A stretch of 64,000 nucleotides of DNA from NCBI GenBank assembly GCA_033297205.1, contig MU859138.1, positions 1-64,000 of the forward strand. The letters run 5' to 3'. Made by a program: the position numbers and the translations under genes. This document shows, piece by piece, positions 58,459-64,000 of this stretch. Origin of the DNA: Pseudoneurospora amorphoporcata. Its lineage: Eukaryota > Ascomycota > Sordariomycetes > Sordariales > Sordariaceae. Numbering within the stretch: the stretch's first letter is position 1; the number at the start of each line of letters is the position of its first letter. The notes under the pieces were generated by a model, which worked only from the letters and a program-made list of their open reading frames with translations, searched no databases and was not told where the DNA came from.

Positions 58459-60092
58459 ATGGGACAAGGTCCCAGCGCACTCCAAACGTGCATCAATGGC
58501 ATTGCCAACGGCCGCTCTGGCTTCGCCGCATACCCAAACCAACCTCTTTACCAACTATCATGGGTCAAGCCGTACAATCTCGATATCAAAGTGGTCCCCG
58601 AGGCCGTGGTGAGGCCTAAGGATTCCCACGACGTCGCCGAGGTGATCAAGTGTGCGACCAAAAACGGGTACAAGGTGCAGGCTAAGTCGGGAGGGCATTC
58701 GTTTGGGTGAGTTCAACTTGTGTTCTCATATGTAGTGGCTACTTACTAACGACGCACGCAGTAATTATGGTATGTCACCCGCTGGGACAGAGCCCTGTCG
58801 ATGGGAATCGCCGGATGCTGACTTGCATTGACGTAGGCCTTGGAGGAGGTCAAGATGGAGTTATTACCATCGACCTTCAAAACTTCCAACAGTTTTCCAT
58901 GGACAACAAGACATGGCAAGCCACAATAGGTGCCGGCAGCCGTCTTGGACATGTCACAGATCGGTTACATGATGCGGGTGGCCGAGCCATGGCTCATGGC
59001 GTGTGTCCGGATGTTGGCATTGGTGGACATGCTACCATTGTAGGTCGTCGGTACTGGGATTCCATGACAGACCTGTTACTAACATCTTCCTTCCCAGGGC
59101 GGTCTCGGCCCAATGTCGCGCATGTGGGGAAGTGCCTTGGATCACGTCGTGGAGGTCGAAGTGGTAACAGCTGATGGCAAGATTCAGCGCGCGAGCGAGA
59201 CTCAAAACTCTGATCTGTTCTGGGTATGTCTTTCCGTCTTCCCTCTCAGCTGGCCGCTAACAAAATCCAGGGCCTCCGAGGAGCCGCTTCCAGCCTCGGC
59301 GTCATCACCGAGTTCGTCGTCCGCACCCATCCTGAACCCGGCAACGTAGTCCAATACACCTATAACTTCATCTTCGGCAAATCCGCCGACGTTGCCTCTA
59401 CCTACTCAGCCTGGCAAGACTTAATCTCCGACCCCAAACTCGACCGTCGTTTCGGCTCCGAATTCATCCTCAACCCCACCGGCGCCATCATCACCGGTAC
59501 CTTCTACGGCACCGAAGCCGAGTACCGCGCCAGTGGCATTCCCGACCGTCTCCCCGGCAAAAAGGACTGGGTCGGCAACAACGACTGGCTCACGGCCTTT
59601 GCTCACGACGCCCAAAACGAAGCTCTCTACCTCTCCGGCCTCGCCACGCCCTTTTACTCCAAATCCCTCGCCTTCCGCCGTGAAGAACTTATCAACACCA
59701 CCGGCATCGCCAACATCTTCAAATGGACCGACTCCCAAGAAAAGGGTACTCCGCTCTGGTTCATCATCTTCGACGCCACCGGCGGCGCCATCGCTGACGT
59801 TCCCCAGAACGCTACCGCTTACTCGCACCGAGATAAAGTGATGTTCTACCAGAGTTATGGGATCGGGATTCCGTTGAGTGGGAAGACGAAGAACTTTTTG
59901 GAGAATTTCCATAACCAGGTTACCAAGTGGACTGGCGCGTTCGGGACGTATGCGGGGTATGTCGATCCGAAGCTGAAGGATGCACAGGTGCAGTATTGGG
60001 GGGACAACTATGAGGAGTTGAGGAGGGTGAAGAAGAGGTGGGATCCCAAGGAGGTTTTTTGGAATCCGCAGAGTGTGAAGCCTGCTGAGTGA
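58459..60092 (+). CDS. AA7/BBE-type FAD-linked oxidase (glucooligosaccharide oxidase-like)
   Basis: Five exons (58459-58706, 58762-58769, 58837-59039, 59098-59223, 59271-60092) give 468 aa. Family members oxidise the reducing end of oligosaccharides or other alcohols to lactones, making hydrogen peroxide. FAD is expected to be held by two covalent bonds, His80 (AKSGGHSFG) and Cys142 (AHGVCPDVGIGGH), both present. The second exon is only 8 nt (TAATTATG) and supplies the NYG of SFGNYGLGGGQDG, a conserved stretch. The BBE C-terminal motif is visible as YWGDNYEELRRVKKRWDP and FWNPQSV. There is no signal peptide; instead the protein starts MGQGPS, an N-myristoylation-like start. Substrate is not known. 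Confidence 0.9.
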
Positions 60093-61482
60093 GCAGTGAG
60101 GGGGTTAGTGGTGGTGATGAAGAGGACAAGAAGGGTTTTGAGGGAGAAGCCAGAAGGAGAGGCAAGGAGGGGAGGAAGAGGAGGAGCAGGGTATCTAAAG
60201 AAGGGAGAGGTGGTAGGGGATCTGGGAAAGGACATAGATAGAGGGGGATACTAGCCACGATGACTGATGACAATATACCCGAATACGTTTTGTTTTCTCA
60301 AGAATTGATATCTGAGTCTTGTCACCGCGCTAACGAGGAGAACAGCTGATAGTCCCGTCTCAGGAAGAAGGCGAACGTTCCACCACCGTCCGGCTAGGTA
60401 GGTAACCATACCTCGTCTCCATTTTCACAGCGTGTCGTCGTCGGCCTCCCATCAGCGGGAGAGGTGGAACCGCCACAGCTGCGGCCACAACAGTCGCCTT
60501 ACCGGCAGTAGAACCAGCAGGACATCATAAAGAATTCGATCACCGTATGTATCAGCAGCAGCCCGGTTGCCACCAGAAGCAGCCCGCCGCCTTATTTGCT
60601 GCTACTGCGGATCTGGAGGAACCCACGGTGGTAGATGTCCTGCCTGCCCGATCTACCTCCACCTCTTCACTAGAGGTAGGTACCTTTGATCCCCGTCAAT
60701 CCATAGAGGTACTGTTCAACACCGAGAATATCTTACATGTACTGAGACCGCAAAGTTCTGGTTGGAGGAGTTAGGGCCTACAACCCCAAGTGTTTGGCTG
60801 CGTAGGAGGTACCTAGTGGTGGATCACTCCCCTCACCTCAAATGCCAAACCTAGTGCCCTTTTGCTGTCGATCGACTTTGGCGCTCTACGAAGGAGAAAC
60901 GGATACTATATGGACAAACAAGGTACCCGTCTCGCAGAGTATACCTTACCTAGGTACCTCCTGTGATCTTTCCTAGGCAACACGATGGTCTGGGTCAAGA
61001 ACCTCTCTCTAGTGTAGTGTTGGATCACCCCCAGTCCTCAAAAGCCAGATGTTTGCGAGTTTCGAGGTTGCGTTATACCCATAACCTATTGCAACTTGAC
61101 GGCCAACGACCCCTCCAGTCGGCACCACGACACCGGCCATCTTGCTTGCTTCTTTTGACGTCCTGTCGACGAGGAAAAAGGTTTCTGGACGTGGCGCACG
61201 CCTCTTGCAGTTTCCAGTCGCTTTTCATGTTTGTGCTGCTTCATGTTGGATTTGTGATGAATGGAGTTTGGAGGTGAATGTTCATGAGGATGATATTGGT
61301 TGATAGTATTGGTTCAAAGGTATTAATTAGCCTTGTCCTTTCTTCTCTATGCCCTTCCTTCCCTTGTATGGTGGTAGCCCGGTTATAACCCACAAATCTA
61401 TCCTGCTTGGCCGTAGCCGCCGTAGCCGTAGCCGTAGCCGCCGTACTACTGCCCCATCCCAGGACCCAGGCCAACCAGACCT
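60093..61482. other. 1.4-kb spacer
   Basis: A convergent region rich in GGTACC/AGGTAGGTA short motifs (60390-60410, 60675-60690, 60805-60815, 60945-60960). No supported gene. Confidence 0.5.
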
Positions 61483-62673
61483 CTAAACCTGCCAAACCTC
61501 CACCCTCTCTACAACCCTCACGTGCCTCTCCTCCAACGTCCAGGCAGCCCGGTCCACCTCCGCCTCCGCCTCCATGTCCTCGGCGCTGGCGGTGACGGTG
61601 GTGACGACGACGCTCGTGCGCGTGGTGGTCGTGATGGTGGTGGTGGTGCTGACGACCTCGATCGAGGGGCCCCAGCGGGCGGCCCGAGTTCTGCTGGTGG
61701 TGCGGCGGGCGCGGACGCGGCGGGGCGAGGAGATGAGTGTGATGGTGATCGAGGGAGCACCCTGGGGCGGAGGAGGGGCGGGAGTGGGAGGAGGAGGAGG
61801 AGGAGGAGGAGGAGGAGGCGGAGGAGGCGGAGGAAGGGGGGAAGGGGGTGAGGAAGGAGCGGCGGAAGAGGAGGCGGGAGAAGAGGGAGAAAGAGAGTAA
61901 GGAGGAGAAGAAGGGGAAGAAGGCGGGGTAGAAGGCGGGCGAGGGGGGGAAGAGAGAGGGAAAGGGTGGTTGTGGTCCATCTTGATGATACTGGGAAGCA
62001 GTATTAGTATGAAGTTTATGAGGTCTATGTGAGAATTCATGGAAGATGTGGTGAACGTGAGGGGTTCAGGAAAGGTCGCCGAGTTGAAGTTGACGAAAGA
62101 GTACATGTAAAGTTAGGTTATAAGGATGGAGGATGAGCAAAAACTCACTTTGGGTGCTGAATGAGCTTCGAATAGGCTGCTCGTCCTGGCAGTCTTGGTG
62201 ACAGCTTGGTTGGGGCTTCACGGTTCTGATTAGCGACGGCGCCGGGGAAGTTTCCTCGTGTTAAGTCTGCGATGAGGGGTTGAGGAAGGAAGCGCGAGTG
62301 GAAGGATGCAGAAGACAAACTGGAGTGGAGGAATGTAGAGGTATGGAATATCTGGAGTGGAAAAAACTCACATTGTGGCCAACTTGTTGTGGGTTTGAAG
62401 TCTGAAATCGGCTCCTCGTCTTGGTACCGGTAGTCTTGATGATAGCTTGACGCGTCAGTGTGTTGATATTCGCGATAACGCGAGGGAGGTTTTTGTATGA
62501 AGTATGCCGTGCGATGGCGAGAATGAGGAAGGGTTAAGGAAGGTGACTGAAGTGGGGGGATATATAGGAGGTAGGGTCGCGTTGAGGGACGTTATGATGA
62601 GGAAAGCTTGAGACTCACTTGATACCAGCTGGAGCTGGGTTTGGGCTGCCTGTGCTGGTAGTCTCGTTGACAG
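61483..62673 (-). CDS. Proline-rich hypothetical protein with repeated small upstream exons
   Basis: The last exon (61483-61990) reads MDHNHPFPLSSPPRPP from its ATG at 61980, then Ser/Pro-rich sequence, a run of about 16 prolines encoded by a GGA-type repeat, and a Thr/Val/charged C-terminus (WTLEERHVRVVERVEVWQV). A perfect intron end (TACTAAT branch, CTTCCCAG) lies just before that ATG, so the gene probably starts further right. Three exon-like pieces at 62149-62204, 62372-62445 and 62619-62673 each follow AG and precede GTGAGT. Splicing them in order keeps the frame open into the last exon (KLIQHPN-IIKMDHNHP). The true 5' end was not found. Without the upstream pieces the protein would be 165 aa. 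Function unknown; real expression is uncertain. Confidence 0.4.
61780..61838. repeat. GGA microsatellite encoding polyproline
   Basis: A GGA/GGC trinucleotide run in the plus strand that becomes a proline run in the minus-strand frame. Confidence 0.8.
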
Positions 62674-62690
62674 CTTTGTTGAAGCTTAAC
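61970..62690 (-). repeat. Degenerate tandem array of exon-like units
   Basis: Related sequences start at 61990 (TATCATCAAGATGGACC), 62204 (CTGTCACCAAGACTGCC), 62445 (CTATCATCAAGACTACC) and 62673 (CTGTCAACGAGACTACC), read on the minus strand. Spacing is 214, 241 and 228 nt. Each follows AG. The three rightmost end at GTGAGT, and their flanks also show weak similarity. This suggests repeated duplication of a unit of about 0.23 kb holding one small exon. Confidence 0.55.
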
Positions 62691-62699
62691 CGTGCTGGT

Positions 62700-63090
62700 T
62701 GATGAAATCACGAGAGAAGGGCTCATTGAGGTTGTTGATGGAGAGTAAGGAAAAGAAAAAAAAAAAAGGGAGAGAGGGAGATGAGGGGCAGGCGAGGGGT
62801 CTTCTGGGTCTCCTTCACACTCTTTCTCGCTTCCAGTTGACAAACAAAAAAGTGGGCTTCTAGTTCACCACTCCACGTGGTTCTGGAAAGTTATCTCGAA
62901 AGAAGAGTATCTTATCTTCCTCGCCGCTGCCTTGAGTGCCTGTCAGTTTGAGGGACGATGACGACAGCACAGACATGGGCCAGAACCGTAGAGGTACTCA
63001 GAAGATTTTGTTGAACGACCAGACGAGCGGCTCTGCCAAATCTGTGGAGTTTCAGCCGCCCTCTTTTTGACCTTCTATTCGCGCTCCTTC
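62700..63090. other. Short spacer
   Basis: Includes an A-run near 62755-62767. Apart from a minus-strand frame leading into the third exon-like unit, nothing was seen. Confidence 0.4.
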
Positions 63091-63657
63091 CTAATCTGCG
63101 CTCCTCCGCTTGTTCAGGAGTTTGGCAGCCTTCTGTTGACGCCGGTATTTCCCCGGGTACTCTGTCCTCTGTTTACGCTCGGTTTCGTCTATCTCTTTTT
63201 CAGCTAAACGGTCCTGACACTCCGCCCTTGCAGGCCTGTTGTCAAGACAGATATCCGTCACGGACATTATTATGACACGAGTAAGGATCAGAATAGCTTG
63301 TCCCCCGGCGCGAATAGCTTTCTTGTATTCCGTCACTTGCCTTGCATACTTGGTTTGGCTTACGGTCTTGTCGGTATATGTCGACGCCTTGCCGAGCATG
63401 TCTGCAACGGCGGTCTTGTCGGGCTCGCCCAGCCAGTTCCAGTATAGACTCTTGTTTTCGAGGGTGTCGGGTGTGATGGTCTCAGACGCGGAATCAGTCT
63501 TTCCGGGTGTCCATCTTCCAGTGCCCTTGAAAGGCCAAGCTCCCGCAGTGGTCGCGTCCAGCAGGACGAGGCCACCAGAGCCGAGTCCACTAGCTCCGCC
63601 GGGGGCAGATCGACCGCCGTCACCGGAAGTAAGACTACCGCCAGTGCCAAGGGCAAG
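63091..63657 (-). CDS. Unidentified open frame, likely C-terminal part of a gene
   Basis: Open for 188 codons to a TAG/TGA-type end at 63091, bounded upstream by TGA at 63658-63660. It reads SGLGSGGLVLLDATTAGAWP, FKGTGRWTPGKTDSASETIT, PDTLENKSLYWNWLGEPDKT, AVADMLGKASTYTDKTVSQT and a charged tail (RLAEKEIDETERKQRTEYPG). Composition and codon choice look coding, better than the opposing plus-strand frame. The first internal ATG is at 63399. The upstream TGA sits before CTTGCCCTTGGCACTGGCG then TAG, which could be an intron end, so more exons may lie to the right. Family not recognised. Confidence 0.35.
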   Translation of the reverse strand, partial: LALGTGGSLTSGDGGRSAPGGASGLGSGGLVLLDATTAGAWPFKGTGRWTPGKTDSASETITPDTLENKSLYWNWLGEPDKTAVADMLGKASTYTDKTVSQTKYARQVTEYKKAIRAGGQAILILTRVIIMSVTDICLDNRPARAECQDRLAEKEIDETERKQRTEYPGKYRRQQKAAKLLNKRRSAD

Positions 63658-63699
63658 TCAACCGCCATCGCACACAATCGAGACCAGCGCAACCGCCCA

Positions 63700-64000
63700 G
63701 ATCCCCGCCGCTATGCCAGCACGCGGATGCGGAATACCAACCAGACAGCGAGCTCGAGATCATCAGAGCATACGCCGAAGACTACAACGGCATCCCGGGA
63801 CACTAGGATGTGAAGGCAATCATCGCCGCCATTGGCCGAAGGCAAAAAATCACCAGGAGGCAGGTGAGCGAACACTCCGTTACCAGGCAACTGAAAAAAA
63901 ATCCTCCCACAACTCGCCGAAATCAAGTTCAGCGCCAAAGGCATCTTTGTATCTTCAAGTTGAATAGAGGTGGTAACGTTAGGAGGAGATGGTGGTGGAG
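63700..64000 (+). other. Possible broken coding fragment at the right edge
   Basis: A plus-strand frame reads DSELEIIRAYAEDYNGIPGH, meets TAG at 63805-63807, then continues in the same frame as DVKAIIAAIGRRQKITRRQV. The two halves look like one amphipathic, charged helical segment. Not recognised. Could be a relic or chance. Confidence 0.2.

Noticed and set aside
62134..62141. Third TGAGCAAA site
   Set aside because: Lies inside a predicted intron of the proline-rich locus, with no copper-related gene near. Treated as background for the motif.

Overview
This window is nuclear DNA of a filamentous ascomycete. The genes are interrupted by short introns of about 45-160 nt with GTRNGT donors, CTAAC-type branch sites and YAG acceptors. 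The gene set (DOA10-type ubiquitin ligase, twinfilin, class II hydrophobin, GH10 xylanase, AA7 oxidase, BIM1-like copper protein) and the CCTACCTAGGTAGG-type simple repeats in spacers suggest Sordariales, most like the Neurospora/Sordaria group. That placement rests on general resemblance and no search was run. No rRNA, tRNA, CRISPR array or intact transposon was recognised.

Layout. 0.7-2.0 kb (-): a small, divergent phosphatidylinositol phosphate kinase. 2.3-3.5 kb (-): twinfilin. 3.9-7.9 kb (-): a 1334-aa protein joining a HeLo-like region, a pseudokinase and a trypsin-like protease, the most unusual gene here. 8-11 kb: spacer with simple repeats and a 43-nt A run. 11-15 kb (-): a 1347-aa alanine-rich, membrane-anchored protein of unknown role. 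17.2-22.5 kb (+): DOA10/SSM4 ER ubiquitin ligase. 23.2-24.8 kb (-): SLAC1/TDT-type anion or sulfite transporter. 25-28.5 kb: spacer with an inverted-repeat element. 28.5-29.6 kb (-): a frame-broken tandem CFEM-like, GPI-type gene. 30-34 kb: spacer. 34.2-35.5 kb (+): secreted GH10 xylanase. 35.9-37.2 kb (-): LanC-like protein. 40 kb (+): class II hydrophobin. 41-41.5 kb: homopolymers around a 10-N assembly gap. 42.1-42.9 kb (-) and 45.05-47.1 kb (+): a divergent pair, a BIM1/X325-like copper protein and a flavocytochrome metalloreductase with a Met/His-rich N-terminus. Two copies of a Mac1-type site lie between them. 47.8-50.2 kb (+): arginyl-tRNA synthetase. 51.9-52.4 kb (+): a coding relic. 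53.7-56.6 kb (+): cytochrome P450 with a long C-terminal tail. 58.5-60.1 kb (+): AA7-type FAD oxidase with an 8-nt exon. 61.5-62.7 kb (-): proline-rich reading frame preceded by tandem exon-like repeats. 63.1-64 kb: unassigned reading frames at the right edge.

Most genes are independent housekeeping or accessory genes, as expected in a fungal chromosome arm. The pair with the best case for a shared job is the copper protein and the metalloreductase: one would hold extracellular copper and the other would reduce Cu(II) or Fe(III) before uptake. All exon junctions below were built by hand. They were tested by frame continuity and by fit to conserved family motifs, not by transcript data.
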